This document shows, piece after piece, positions 31,821 to 40,750 of a stretch of DNA of 64,000 bases. The stretch is from the NCBI GenBank assembly GCA_015063895.1, contig SVTG01000009.1, forward strand, positions 1-64,000, in the 5' to 3' direction. Positions within the stretch are counted from its first letter, which is position 1; each line of letters begins with the position of its first letter. A program made the position numbers and the translations under genes. The DNA comes from Oscillospiraceae bacterium (GTDB lineage: Bacteria; Bacillota; Clostridia; Oscillospirales; CAG-272). Under the pieces are notes generated by a model. It saw only the letters and a program-made list of their open reading frames with translations, was not told the origin of the DNA and searched no databases.

Positions 31821-33071
31821 GCGAACGGTACCGTTTCCCTTCACCAAATATTTTACGGTCGTCAGCGCGGCAGGCCCCATCGGCCCGCGCGCATGCATTT
31901 TTTGTGTAGAGATACCGATCTCCGCACCGAATCCAAATTCGCCCCCATCGGTGAAACGCGTAGAGGCGTTATGGTAAACGGCAGCAGCATCTACTCTGCC
32001 GAGGAAATATGCGGCAGCGGCCTCATCCTCTGTCATAATGGCCTCGCTGTGTCCCGTGCCCGTACGGTTGACCTCCTCAACCGCCTGCTCTACCGAGTCA
32101 ACGATCTTTACCGACATCACGTAATCGTTAAATTCGGTATAAAAATCCTCCTCGGTCGCAAGCTCTGCCTCGGGCAAGAGCGCGCGTGCACGCGGGCACG
32201 CACGGAACGACACCTGCCACGGGCGCGTGGCCTCAAAGAAAGCGGGCAAAAATTTTGCGGCAACAGCGCTATGGCAAAGCAAGCTTTCCGCCGCATTGCA
32301 CACAGACGGGCGCTGACATTTGGCATTCACGGCAACCGCCAACGCCTTATCAAGATCAGCAGCAGCATCAACGTAAATATGGCAATTTCCCGCCCCCGTT
32401 TCGATCACGGGCACCTTGGCATTATCCACGCAGCTGCGAATCAATCCCTTGCCGCCGCGCGGGATCAGCACGTCAACAAGGCCGCGCATTGAAAGCAGGG
32501 CGGTAGCACTCTCGCGCGAGGTGTCTTCCACCAGACCGATCAGATCGGGGGAAAAGCCCTCGTCTGCCACAGCTCTTTTCAACGCCGACACAATGGCGGT
32601 ATTTGTTAAAATAGCCTCCTTGCCACCGCGCAGAACCACGGCGTTACCCGACTTAACGGCAAGTGCCGCCGCATCGGCGGTAACGTTCGGGCGCGCCTCA
32701 TAGATCATAGCAACCACACCGAAGGGCACAGGCTGCTTGGTGATCGTAAGACCGTTCGGACGCTCCCATTGCTCGCCACCAACAAGAGGGTCGGGCAGCG
32801 AGATCAGCATTTCGATCGCCGCAGAGATGGCCGAAAGACGGTCACTGTTCAGCATAAGCCTGTCAAGCATCACACGCGGCACACCGTTTTGGTCGGCAGC
32901 GGCAAGATCACGGGCATTGGCGGCGAGAATAGGCTCCTTTGCCTGTGGCAAGGCCTTTGCCATGGCGGCCAGCAAGCGGCAGCGTGTTGCGTGATCAGCC
33001 ACACCCAAGGCAGGGGCAGCAGCGCGCACACGGGTGCAAAGCGCTTTTACGTCCTCAAAAGCTCTATTCAT
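31818..33071 (-). CDS. proA: Gamma-glutamyl phosphate reductase
   Basis: 417 residues, full length for ProA. The catalytic cysteine is in NAKCQRPSVCNAAESLL near residue 250; the cofactor region has GVVAMIYEARPNVTADAAALAVKSGNA and the C-terminus ends HARGPMGPAALTTVKY. It reduces gamma-glutamyl phosphate in proline synthesis. The usual partner proB is not adjacent; instead a flavin reductase-like gene overlaps its start by 4 bases. Confidence 0.95.
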   Translation of the reverse strand: MNRAFEDVKALCTRVRAAAPALGVADHATRCRLLAAMAKALPQAKEPILAANARDLAAADQNGVPRVMLDRLMLNSDRLSAISAAIEMLISLPDPLVGGEQWERPNGLTITKQPVPFGVVAMIYEARPNVTADAAALAVKSGNAVVLRGGKEAILTNTAIVSALKRAVADEGFSPDLIGLVEDTSRESATALLSMRGLVDVLIPRGGKGLIRSCVDNAKVPVIETGAGNCHIYVDAAADLDKALAVAVNAKCQRPSVCNAAESLLCHSAVAAKFLPAFFEATRPWQVSFRACPRARALLPEAELATEEDFYTEFNDYVMSVKIVDSVEQAVEEVNRTGTGHSEAIMTEDEAAAAYFLGRVDAAAVYHNASTRFTDGGEFGFGAEIGISTQKMHARGPMGPAALTTVKYLVKGNGTVR

Positions 33072-33595
33072 GCTTCTTCCCTTTTCAGCACCTTCTCAAT
33101 TTCAACAACGTAAACACGGTGAAAATCGTCGGTGGGATAATTCTTCAGCAGATCCTTCTCCAAAAAGCCCTCTTTTTTGAGAATATCGGTATAGATCTTG
33201 CGGCACAAAACGTTCATACGTGCCTCGGGGATCACAGGCGCCCCGTCCTCAAAATCCACTGACAGGCCCGTCGCTGCGAATTTATCTACGTCGCGACCGC
33301 TCTTCGTGCCGCAAAAGCGCAGTGCCTCGCGATACTTCTCTTCAAAAAACGAAAGCGTGATTTGTGTCGTCTGCTCGGTAAGCATATACGTATAGCGCTG
33401 CGGACGCACAAAAATAAAGGCCACGGGTCTTTTCCACAAAAAGCCCAAGCACCCCCAAGAGGCCGTCATAGTATTGACGATTTCCTCACCTGCCGCGTTT
33501 TTACCCTTCGCGGTGATCAGCATCCAATCCTTGCCGATCAGATCAAAAGCACCGTCAAGCTCACCAAGAGAAATTTCAGAAAAATTCTTCATCAC
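33068..33595 (-). CDS. Flavin reductase-like domain protein
   Basis: 175 residues with the flavin-binding split-barrel pattern: MLITAKGKNAAGEEIVNTMTASWGCLGFLWKRPVAFIFVRPQRYT near residues 25-68, then SFFEEKYREALRFCGTKSGRDVDKF. It probably binds FMN noncovalently and reduces it or an acceptor with NAD(P)H. It overlaps proA by 4 bases (ATGA); a metabolic link to proline is not evident. The start lies after GAAAGGAG. Confidence 0.85.
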   Translation of the reverse strand: MMKNFSEISLGELDGAFDLIGKDWMLITAKGKNAAGEEIVNTMTASWGCLGFLWKRPVAFIFVRPQRYTYMLTEQTTQITLSFFEEKYREALRFCGTKSGRDVDKFAATGLSVDFEDGAPVIPEARMNVLCRKIYTDILKKEGFLEKDLLKNYPTDDFHRVYVVEIEKVLKREEA

Positions 33596-33667
33596 ACGTC
33601 TCCTTTCGCTGCAAGGGAAAATTGACCCTTGACAGAACCGTAAAAAAGATTACAATAAAAAGTGAAA

Positions 33668-33702
33668 CGAAAAAGCCGCCGTAAAGGCGGCAGCTTTTCG
33701 GA
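33668..33702 (-). terminator. Terminator after the small membrane gene
   Basis: AAAAAGCCGCC and GGCGGCAGCTTTT pair around GTAAA, 11 bp past the stop at 33713. Confidence 0.75.
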
Positions 33703-33712
33703 TCTGCCGAGA

Positions 33713-33961
33713 TCAGGCCTGCTCGGTTGCGGCGTCTTCGGCAGGTGCCTCCTCGTCGGGGGCGTCGGTCATCTCTTCCTCGTATTCGAGGGCCTCGTCA
33801 AATTCGGGATAATCCTCCAGCTCTGCGGGCTCCTCATATACCGTACAGAAGGAAATCAGATTGCGGATCAAGCGGTACAGCACAAAAGCAATTGCGCAGG
33901 ACGCCGTAACGATAGACAACGTGATGGCAATGATCTTGCCGTAATTGGTTTTACGTTCCAT
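33713..33961 (-). CDS. Small membrane protein with acidic tail
   Basis: 82 residues. A short basic head (MERKTNYGK) leads into one membrane helix (IIAITLSIVTASCAIAFVLYRL, about 10-31), then a strongly acidic tail of Glu, Asp, Ala and Pro (EEMTDAPDEEAPAEDAATEQA). GGAGG precedes the start. No family recognised; the composition suggests a single-pass protein with a disordered cytoplasmic tail. Confidence 0.65.
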   Translation of the reverse strand: MERKTNYGKIIAITLSIVTASCAIAFVLYRLIRNLISFCTVYEEPAELEDYPEFDEALEYEEEMTDAPDEEAPAEDAATEQA

Positions 33962-34062
33962 GGTAATACCTCCTTATGTGGTAGCCAAACGGCTAACTGA
34001 TTTTATTATACTATAAAACTTGGCAAAATACAAGAGCAAATTCAAATTTGAAGGACAAACAA

Positions 34063-34842
34063 ATGAATTTTGAAGCAGTCAAAAAAAGATTATGCGCCGC
34101 AGGCATAGAAAATGCCACAGGAGAAGCCGCTATGCTGTGCGAAGTATTTAAAGAGGCAGAGCTTGAAGCAGCGGTAACACGGCGATGCCACCATTACCCC
34201 TTGCAATACATTCTCGGGAAATGGGCCTTTTATCGCGAAGAATACGAGGTAAACGAAAACTGCCTGATCCCCCGTTCCGACACCGAGATTTTGGTAGACT
34301 TGGCCATCCATATGCTGCCAAACGGGGCGCGTTTTCTTGATATTTGTACAGGTAGCGGCTGTATTGCCGTATCTACCCTGAAAAACCGCACCGATACCGT
34401 GGGGATCGGCATTGATCTGTTCAAAGAAACCCTAGCCTTAGCCACCAAAAACGCAGCCTCAAACGGTGTAGCCGACCGCTTTACACCGCTTTTGGCAGAT
34501 GCCACAAAAGCACCTCCCACAATGCTTTCCGCTTATGCCTTTGACGCTATTTTATCCAACCCCCCCTATATTGAAAGCAAGGTGCTATCCACCCTGCAGG
34601 AGGAAGTAAAATTTGAACCTCACGCCGCACTTGACGGTGGCGCGGACGGACTGCTGTTTTACCGTCTGATCCTGAAAAACTGGGGGCACTTATTAAAAAA
34701 AGACGGCTTTATTTTATTTGAGATCGGCTACGATCAAGCCGCTGCCTTGCAAACGATATCGGCGCAATACGGCTATACCTGTACTGTAAAAAAGGACCTT
34801 GGCGGTCATGACCGTGTATGTATTCTGCATTCTACCAAATAA
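34063..34842 (+). CDS. prmC: Peptide chain release factor N(5)-glutamine methyltransferase
   Basis: 259 residues. The SAM motif is FLDICTGSGCIAVSTLK near residue 93, and the diagnostic glutamine-binding NPPYIES is near 168; the N-terminal helical domain has HHYPLQYILGKWAFY and IPRSDTEILVD. It methylates the Gln of GGQ in release factors. GAAGGAC lies ahead of ATG 34063; the TTG at 34048 is not needed. It is not next to prfA here, which is unusual for the family. Confidence 0.92.
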   Translation: MNFEAVKKRLCAAGIENATGEAAMLCEVFKEAELEAAVTRRCHHYPLQYILGKWAFYREEYEVNENCLIPRSDTEILVDLAIHMLPNGARFLDICTGSGCIAVSTLKNRTDTVGIGIDLFKETLALATKNAASNGVADRFTPLLADATKAPPTMLSAYAFDAILSNPPYIESKVLSTLQEEVKFEPHAALDGGADGLLFYRLILKNWGHLLKKDGFILFEIGYDQAAALQTISAQYGYTCTVKKDLGGHDRVCILHSTK

Positions 34843-34843
34843 A

Positions 34844-34877
34844 AAAACCCACCGCCGAAGCGGTGGGTTATTTTTAT
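34844..34877. terminator. Bidirectional terminator
   Basis: AACCCACCGC and GCGGTGGGTT pair around CGAA, flanked by A7 and ATTTTT. Confidence 0.88.
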
Positions 34878-36559
34878 TAACCGTTCTTTACCAGGTCAAG
34901 ACCTGCTACGAAGGTAGCAAGGTTGGTGGTCATACGGCCGAGGTTAGCCTCAGTTACGGTTGCCCAAGAGGTACCCGTAAGAGCTGCAGAGGATGCCAAG
35001 CTATCCATCTGAATAGTCTCATCAACCTTACCGGAAAGCTGAGAACCGAAGATACGGCCCATATCGAACTCGATAGACTGACGAATGATTTCGCACATGT
35101 CCGCCTCGCACTGCGTGGGAGAGGACTTCAGCTTCATGTTAAGCTCGAAGATAACGGGGGTAGTCTTGCGGAATGCCTCAGATGCCCAGCACTCAAGTAC
35201 TGCGGTCAGCATAGAGTCTGTAGCAGCTGCGTCGCCACGCTCGGAACGGCCGCGGAATACGGAGTAGATAGAGAACTCGTTACCGATAACGGTGTAGTAG
35301 TTCTTCTGAGCGGTGTCATACTTCGGAACGGGAAGGATACCGTAGTTCTCAACTTTATCGTTGTTCATCAGGTAGTCCTCTGCCATACGCATGTAGTATA
35401 CGGAGAAGTATGATTTACCGTTGTTGAAGGGCTGGAAGTAGGTCTTGCCCGTCGTAGTATCAGTGTGATAGTTGGTGGTACGAAGGAGCTTAGACAGCTT
35501 AGCGATCAGCTTAACGGTCTTATTGGAAGTCCAGTCATCAGAGATCTTCAGGGTGGTGTTCACGTCATTTTCGATCATGCGCAGGTTAGCACCGCCGTAA
35601 AGAGCCGTCATACAGTAGTTAATGGAGCAAAGACCGAAGGTATCGTCAACGGTTACACCGTCAGACTTAGTATCAACATAGGTATTAGAGCAAAGCTCAA
35701 TGAAGTCATCAAGCACCCACTTGCCTGCGTATGCCTTCTCGTAAAGCATGTTGGTAGCGGTATCACCGCCCTCATCTTCGCCGGCTTCGGGGGTCATCTT
35801 GTGTGCGTTTGCAGAGAAGTACTCGCTTGCCATTTCCTCGTACTGCTTGTTAACAAGGTCCTTGTTAAAGTAAATGCAGTGCATCTGGTCGATGGCGTTG
35901 GTGGAGATATCACCGGAAACGTAGTACAGGTTGTTAATGCCTGCATGGTAGATACCAAGGTTACCTGCAATGTTTGCGGGCCACCAGGGCTTGGACTCGG
36001 TTCTGCCGTTAATGCCCTTGGCGGAGATGTAGTTGTTCTCGATCTTAGTCAGGTTTACAAGGTAGCCTGCCGTCAGCATAGCACCCTGAGAACGGGAGTA
36101 AGCGCCGATCAGGTCAAAGTCATTGGTGCCTGCATCATAGGAACGCTTAACGCGTGCTACGAAGGTGTTCATCGAACCGGAGTCACCTGCCTCAGCGGTG
36201 AACACAAGCTCAACACCAAGACGGTCCATGATAGCCTCGTTACGCTTATAGATAGAGGAAAGACGTGCATCGTCAACCTCTTCTACCTGAACGAACTCAG
36301 CCTTAACGGTGCTTTCACCGGTCCAGTAAAGGAACGAAATAGGCTCGTCGTCGTAGTCAAGCTCTTCGTCAGGCAGGTCGTCGTATTCACGCCACGTGCC
36401 CCACTCGTCTTTTGCCCATCTAACACCGTTTTCGTCGGTCTTGATTTCTACCTCATTTTTTCTCTTCTTCTTGCTGTTGTTGTCCTTGCATGCTACAAGA
36501 GCAAACATGCAGAACAGGCAAGCCAAGATGAGGCAGAGTACACGTACAAAAATCTTCAT
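34877..36559 (-). CDS. Extracellular solute-binding lipoprotein
   Basis: 560 residues. A lipoprotein signal ends in LVAC (Cys24), followed by a Lys/Asn linker. The body has features of large ABC solute-binding proteins for sugars (LGVELVFTAEAG, the NDFDLIGAYSRSQGAMLTAGYLVNLT region, YFNKDLV, EIIRQSIEFDMGRIFG). It should be lipid-anchored on the outer face of the membrane. No ABC permease or ATPase gene adjoins, so its transporter is elsewhere or it acts as a sensor. The start and a leader hairpin are described separately. Confidence 0.82.
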   Translation of the reverse strand: MKIFVRVLCLILACLFCMFALVACKDNNSKKKRKNEVEIKTDENGVRWAKDEWGTWREYDDLPDEELDYDDEPISFLYWTGESTVKAEFVQVEEVDDARLSSIYKRNEAIMDRLGVELVFTAEAGDSGSMNTFVARVKRSYDAGTNDFDLIGAYSRSQGAMLTAGYLVNLTKIENNYISAKGINGRTESKPWWPANIAGNLGIYHAGINNLYYVSGDISTNAIDQMHCIYFNKDLVNKQYEEMASEYFSANAHKMTPEAGEDEGGDTATNMLYEKAYAGKWVLDDFIELCSNTYVDTKSDGVTVDDTFGLCSINYCMTALYGGANLRMIENDVNTTLKISDDWTSNKTVKLIAKLSKLLRTTNYHTDTTTGKTYFQPFNNGKSYFSVYYMRMAEDYLMNNDKVENYGILPVPKYDTAQKNYYTVIGNEFSIYSVFRGRSERGDAAATDSMLTAVLECWASEAFRKTTPVIFELNMKLKSSPTQCEADMCEIIRQSIEFDMGRIFGSQLSGKVDETIQMDSLASSAALTGTSWATVTEANLGRMTTNLATFVAGLDLVKNG

Positions 36560-36878
36560 TGTTCTCTGCTCCCACTAAAAGTGGGAACTCCCTCCTTTTG
36601 CATTTTTTTAGAGTTTGGGTATAGAGTTCCTTTGAATTATAGCAAATTTTTCTTTCCTTGTCAAGCCTATTTGTTGGAAAATATCAAACTTTTTTGTTCA
36701 CAAACCTATCACATTCAGCAATTATCACCAAGAACGCGTGCCGCAATTTGTTACTATAATATATACGCGCAACGCGCACGCGCGCTAACGGCAAAAAAAG
36801 AGCGGCACGCGGCAGGTGATCTGCACCGCTCGCGTACCGCCCCCAAAAAAGCCCTCTCCCTTCACTGCAAAAGCGCTA
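36560..36878. other. Gene-free stretch between the lipoprotein and asnB
   Basis: It holds a minus-strand promoter, TTGACA (36664-36659), 17 bases, TATAAT (36641-36636), and a leader with AAAGGAGG (36598-36591). A small hairpin TCCCAC/GTGGGA (36570-36586) lies between that ribosome site and ATG 36559. The remainder has an alternating CG-rich run (36766-36787) after an AT-rich tract and nothing else recognisable. Confidence 0.7.
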
Positions 36879-38705
36879 TCAAACCAATTTTACACCGTAA
36901 TGCTCAAACCAGAAATCCAGCTGGCAAAGCCAGGCGATCAGCTGTGGTCGCGCCATCAGCTGCCCGAACCACGTGCTGTTCTCGCCTGCAAGCAACGCCT
37001 CAAGGCGCCGCACGTCAAGAAAGCTCCGCAAAAAGCCGTCACGGGAAAGATGGCGCACCAGCATCTCGCGCACCAGCACCTCATATTGCGGGTTATGCGT
37101 TTTGGGATAGGGACTTTTCTTACGCCAGAGCACACGCTCGGGCAGATAATCAGCCATCGCACGGCGCAAAAGCGCCTTTTCGGTGCCCCCCTCAAACTTG
37201 ATCTCCCACGGCACATCAAACACATACTCAAGAATACGGTGATCGGCAAAGGGCACGCGCACCTCCACGGCTTCGTGCATGCTCATACGATCCTTACGCT
37301 CGAGCAAATTTGCCATAAAATAGCGCACGGAGAGCCACGTTGCACGGCGGGAAAGACGCATGCTGTCGCTTTCCCCCTCCACCACGGGGCACCCGTCAAG
37401 CGAGGCGCGAAACGCCGCCTGCATATAGGCAAGGCCCTCTTGCGCGCGCACCGCCTTTTGATCAAAGAGACCCACACGCACCTCGGGATCGTGCACCCAC
37501 GGAAAGAACTCACGCGAAAGCATTTCGGGGCGATAAAACCAAGGGTATCCCCCAAAGATCTCATCAGAGCATTCGCCCGAAAGCACCACGGTGTGCCTTT
37601 TCTTGATCTCGCCGCAATAGTAGATCAGTGAAGAATCGATATCCGCCTGCCCCGGCAGATCGCGCGCCAGCGTCGCCTCGTAGAGTCTGGCCGCCACGAT
37701 CTCGGTGGGGGCGGTGAGGACTGTGTGCTGCGTGCCAAGCTGCGCAGCAAGATCGGCCGCGTAGGCATCATCGCCCGTCGGTTGAAACAGCGTGGAAGCA
37801 AAGCTTTCACGGTTGCCCTCGTATTCAAACGAATACGTAGACAGCGTTTTCCCGTGGCTTGACAGCTCCTTGGCGGCAATCGCGGACAGCGAGGAGGAAT
37901 CCAGTCCACCCGACAGCAGCACGGCAAGGGGCACGTCGCTGTCAAGCTGCCGCACGGTGGCATCAACCAGCAGCTCGCGCACGCGCGCGGCGGCAGTCGC
38001 GGCATCGTCGTGGCAGACGGCGGCCTTTAACTGCCAATACGGTCTTGCAGAAAAGCCCTCCCGTGAGAGCGTGGCGGAATACCCCGGCAAAAGGGGCTTG
38101 ACGTGGCGGAAAACACTTTGATGCGGCAGAGTAACAGGGGCGAGGTACAGCAGCTGCCAAAGCCCAACCTCATCGATCTCAGCAGGGATCTCACTATGCG
38201 AGAGTAATGCCTTTATCTCAGAGGCAAAATAGAATTTAGTGCCCATCTGTGCATAAAAAAGCGGCTTTACACCCAAGCGATCGCGCGCAAAAAACACCGT
38301 ATTATCGCTTTCATTATGCACGGCGAAGGCAAAGATGCCGTTTAAATACGTAGGCGCCCTCTCCCCAAAAATAATATAAGTCCACAGCACGGTTTCGGTG
38401 TCACACGCGGTAAAAAACACCGCCCCGTGCTTTTTGAGCTCCGTGCGCAGCTCGGCGGCATTATAGATCTCACCGTTATATACAATGGTATAACGCTTGC
38501 GCCGAAACAGCGCGCTCATCGGTTGCTTGCCACCGGCCGGATCCATCACCGCCAGGCGGTTGTGATAAAAGCAAACACCACCCGTCATATGCAGACCGCT
38601 GGCGTCCGGCCCACGTCGCGCCATTGTTTTGCCTGCTACGATCACCGCGGCCTTGTCAACGCTTTTCGGGTTTTCAAAATCTATACACCCGTTAATAGAA
38701 CACAT
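36879..38705 (-). CDS. asnB: Asparagine synthase (glutamine-hydrolysing)
   Basis: 608 residues. After Met removal Cys2 (MCSINGCIDF) is the glutaminase nucleophile; the N-terminal Ntn domain continues with MARRGPD, VYNGEIYN and NGIFAFAV. The synthetase half has the PP-loop LLSGGLDSSSLSA near residue 264 and LSGECSDEIFGGY. It amidates aspartate with ATP and glutamine. ATG 38705 has GAGGTGAGG upstream; the longer frame to 38918 runs across spoVM and is rejected. Divergent from spoVM. Confidence 0.95.
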   Translation of the reverse strand: MCSINGCIDFENPKSVDKAAVIVAGKTMARRGPDASGLHMTGGVCFYHNRLAVMDPAGGKQPMSALFRRKRYTIVYNGEIYNAAELRTELKKHGAVFFTACDTETVLWTYIIFGERAPTYLNGIFAFAVHNESDNTVFFARDRLGVKPLFYAQMGTKFYFASEIKALLSHSEIPAEIDEVGLWQLLYLAPVTLPHQSVFRHVKPLLPGYSATLSREGFSARPYWQLKAAVCHDDAATAAARVRELLVDATVRQLDSDVPLAVLLSGGLDSSSLSAIAAKELSSHGKTLSTYSFEYEGNRESFASTLFQPTGDDAYAADLAAQLGTQHTVLTAPTEIVAARLYEATLARDLPGQADIDSSLIYYCGEIKKRHTVVLSGECSDEIFGGYPWFYRPEMLSREFFPWVHDPEVRVGLFDQKAVRAQEGLAYMQAAFRASLDGCPVVEGESDSMRLSRRATWLSVRYFMANLLERKDRMSMHEAVEVRVPFADHRILEYVFDVPWEIKFEGGTEKALLRRAMADYLPERVLWRKKSPYPKTHNPQYEVLVREMLVRHLSRDGFLRSFLDVRRLEALLAGENSTWFGQLMARPQLIAWLCQLDFWFEHYGVKLV

Positions 38706-38787
38706 AAGCCTCACCTCGTTATATCGTATGAGCCACGGTGACACGCGGTGCATATTCTGATAATGAGCCCGCGAAAGGAGTACTTTT

Positions 38788-38865
38788 ATGAAGATCGTAT
38801 TGATGAAATCCCCGGGGATCCTGGCGCCGCTTCTGCGCAAAATCTTCCATATCCGCAAAAAATAA
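38788..38865 (+). CDS. spoVM: Stage V sporulation protein M (25 residues)
   Basis: A tiny ORF with a strong ribosome site (AAAGGAG, 8 bases before ATG 38788). It encodes MKIVLMKSP, then an amphipathic basic helix ending in KIFHIRKK. SpoVM of Bacillus is 26 residues with the same K-x-P at positions 7-9 and recognises the convex forespore membrane to place SpoIVA and start coat assembly. Position next to thiN and rsgA matches the conserved Firmicutes order, though here it is on the opposite strand. Too short for ordinary gene callers. Confidence 0.88.
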   Translation: MKIVLMKSPGILAPLLRKIFHIRKK

Positions 38866-38867
38866 TA

Positions 38868-38895
38868 AAAGCCACCCGCCGGCGGGTGGCTTTCG
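38868..38895 (+). terminator. Terminator of spoVM
   Basis: AAAGCCACCCGCC and GGCGGGTGGCTTT form a perfect 13-bp stem with almost no loop, directly after the spoVM stop. Confidence 0.8.
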
Positions 38896-38901
38896 AGCTG
38901 C

Positions 38902-38939
38902 AAAAAGCGCCTCCACATAGCGTGGAGGCGCTTTTTGCC
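38902..38939 (-). terminator. Terminator of the long minus-strand operon
   Basis: AAAAAGCGCCTCCAC and GTGGAGGCGCTTTTT pair around ATAGC, 12 bp past the thiN stop. Confidence 0.88.
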
Positions 38940-38951
38940 ATTTTCTTGCTT

Positions 38952-39572
38952 TTATTTGCTTTCGATCAGATATATAGCACCCTTTCGCACCTCAACCAAC
39001 GCGCAGTTGCCCGTGATCTCGTTACTCACGGCATATCCGCATTCGCGCGTAAGACGCGCGTTCTTAAGGGGATATTTGCAGCCGTCTACCGTTACCCCCT
39101 TCACCACCTCGTCAACGGCGAGCAGCGAGAGATACGTAAACGCACTGCGCGCGATCAGCGCCCCCGTATTTTTCAAATACCGCACACGGTTAAAGCCGTC
39201 GGTGATCACCGCGTGCACACGCTTTTTTGCCAAGTATTCAAGCACACTAAGGTTTGAAAAGGTATGGTCAAGGCGGCCGGAAAGCCCACCGATGATCACG
39301 ATATCATCCGCGCCGCGCGACAGCGCAAGATCCACGGCCAGCTGCGTGTCGGTGCGGTCCTTTTCGGCAGGCACCTGCAAGATCTCCTCAGCCTCGGGCA
39401 AGGGGCCGTTACCGATAGAATCAAAATCACCCAAAAGGACTCGGGGCAGCACGTCAAGGCGCCGCGCGTTATGCCAGCCGCTGTCAGCAGCAATGGTAAG
39501 AACGCCGTCGTCGGGGCGCTCCGAAATGGCAGTGGGATCGATCTCACCGCCCACGTATATGTAGGCCTTCAT
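38952..39572 (-). CDS. thiN: Thiamine diphosphokinase
   Basis: 206 residues. The family pattern is clear: TIAADSGWHNARRL, LLGDFDSIG near residue 50, EKDRTDTQLAVDLAL (Asp/Thr ATP and Mg site), GGLSGRLDHTFSN, and the C-terminal LSLLAVDEVVKGVTVDGCKYPL. It makes thiamine diphosphate from thiamine. The ATG at 39572 shares one base with the rsgA stop (TAATG), with GGAG 9 bases upstream. Last gene of the operon. Confidence 0.93.
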   Translation of the reverse strand: MKAYIYVGGEIDPTAISERPDDGVLTIAADSGWHNARRLDVLPRVLLGDFDSIGNGPLPEAEEILQVPAEKDRTDTQLAVDLALSRGADDIVIIGGLSGRLDHTFSNLSVLEYLAKKRVHAVITDGFNRVRYLKNTGALIARSAFTYLSLLAVDEVVKGVTVDGCKYPLKNARLTRECGYAVSNEITGNCALVEVRKGAIYLIESK

Positions 39573-40543
39573 TATTTTTTGCTCCAATCGTTTTTGTTCT
39601 TCAATTCCTCATACATCGCAAGAAACCCCTTGTGACGGGAGGGGGCGATCCTCCCCTCGCGCACCGCCTCAAGGATAGCGCAGCCCTGCTCCTTCGTGTG
39701 TGTGCACTTGGTATAGCGGCACGCACCGATATAGGGCTCAAATTCGCGCATAGCCAAGGGCAGATCCTCACGGCGGAAAAAGTCGAAGCGCACGAAATCC
39801 AGCATACTGAAGCCGGGGGTGTCAGCAATGTACCCCTCCCCCACAGGATACAGCTCCACGCGACGCGTGGTGTGCTTGCCGCGTGCGATCTTTTGACTGA
39901 TCTCACCCGTCTCAAGTCCAAGACGCGGATACAGCGCATTCATCAGCGTAGATTTCCCAACACCGGAGGCGCCCGAAAAGGCGGCGATACGCGTGCCGAG
40001 ATTTTCAGAGATCCACGCGCGGAGCGCATCTATCCCGGTAGCCTCCACCGAGGACAGGCAAAACACGGTAAAGCCTGCTTTTTCATAAATTTCCTTTAAT
40101 TCGTCGGCGCGCACAGGATCAACGTCACGCTTGCAAATGACGGGAACGGGCTCAATGCCGTTGTGCTCGGCAATAGCGATCAGCTTATCGATCGTTTCGG
40201 TAACGGGCGCCGGCTGCGCCGCCGCAAAGGTGATAAAGAGCACACCGAGATTTGCCATCGGGGGTCTGATCAGAGCACTGCTGCGCGGCAAGATCTCCGC
40301 AATCACAACGCCACCCCCGTCATCGCCCTTCACCGCCTCGGCAGTATAGCGCGCCACGGCCGTTTCGTCATAGCGCACACGCACACGATCACCCACCAGG
40401 GGCGAGAGACCCGCATGGCGGAAATTACCCTTAGCGCGCGAGCAAACGGTTTTACCCGAAAGCGGTGTCGTGCCATGATCCAATTTTATTTCGTAAAGAC
40501 CGCCAAGCCCGCGAAGCAGGCAACCGTTTTCCTCGTATTGCAT
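39572..40543 (-). CDS. rsgA: Small ribosomal subunit biogenesis GTPase RsgA
   Basis: 323 residues. An OB-fold N-terminus precedes a circularly permuted GTPase: CKRD (G4), SGASGVGKSTLMNAL (G1), GKHTTRR (G2) and ADTPGFSMLDF (G3). A zinc site with CRYTKCTHTKEQGCAI closes the protein. It checks late 30S maturation. In most Firmicutes prpC-prkC precede it and rpe follows; here neither is present. Confidence 0.95.
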   Translation of the reverse strand: MQYEENGCLLRGLGGLYEIKLDHGTTPLSGKTVCSRAKGNFRHAGLSPLVGDRVRVRYDETAVARYTAEAVKGDDGGGVVIAEILPRSSALIRPPMANLGVLFITFAAAQPAPVTETIDKLIAIAEHNGIEPVPVICKRDVDPVRADELKEIYEKAGFTVFCLSSVEATGIDALRAWISENLGTRIAAFSGASGVGKSTLMNALYPRLGLETGEISQKIARGKHTTRRVELYPVGEGYIADTPGFSMLDFVRFDFFRREDLPLAMREFEPYIGACRYTKCTHTKEQGCAILEAVREGRIAPSRHKGFLAMYEELKNKNDWSKK

Positions 40544-40555
40544 AAAGCTTCCCTT

Positions 40556-40702
40556 CTAAAAGATAAATGCCAGCACGCTGCCGAGCAGACCTGTTACAAA
40601 CAGTGCCACCACAATAGCAAAGATCAGCAAAAACAGCGCCAGCAAATTTGCCACCGCAAGACGTTTTAGCGTCACACGGGGCTTTTTCTTTTGATTTTTC
40701 AA
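40556..40702 (-). CDS. Small single-pass membrane protein in the prkC position
   Basis: 48 residues if started at TTG 40702, which has GGAGG 9 bases upstream. A basic head (MKNQKKKPRVTLKRL) leads into one long hydrophobic helix (ANLLALFLLIFAIVVALFVT) and a short tail. It lies between rlmN and rsgA, 12 bases before rsgA, where prpC-prkC normally sit. A longer frame to 40741 lacks a ribosome site. Function unknown; it does not resemble a kinase remnant. Confidence 0.6.
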   Translation of the reverse strand: MKNQKKKPRVTLKRLAVANLLALFLLIFAIVVALFVTGLLGSVLAFIF

Positions 40703-40750
40703 AGCAAAACACCTCCAAGCACACTCGTAGTATGCCCGCAACGTGGGGGT

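Noticed and set aside
35465..37201. 578-codon plus-strand ORF
   Set aside because: Antisense to the lipoprotein and asnB and spanning the promoter region between them; the product has no recognisable domain.
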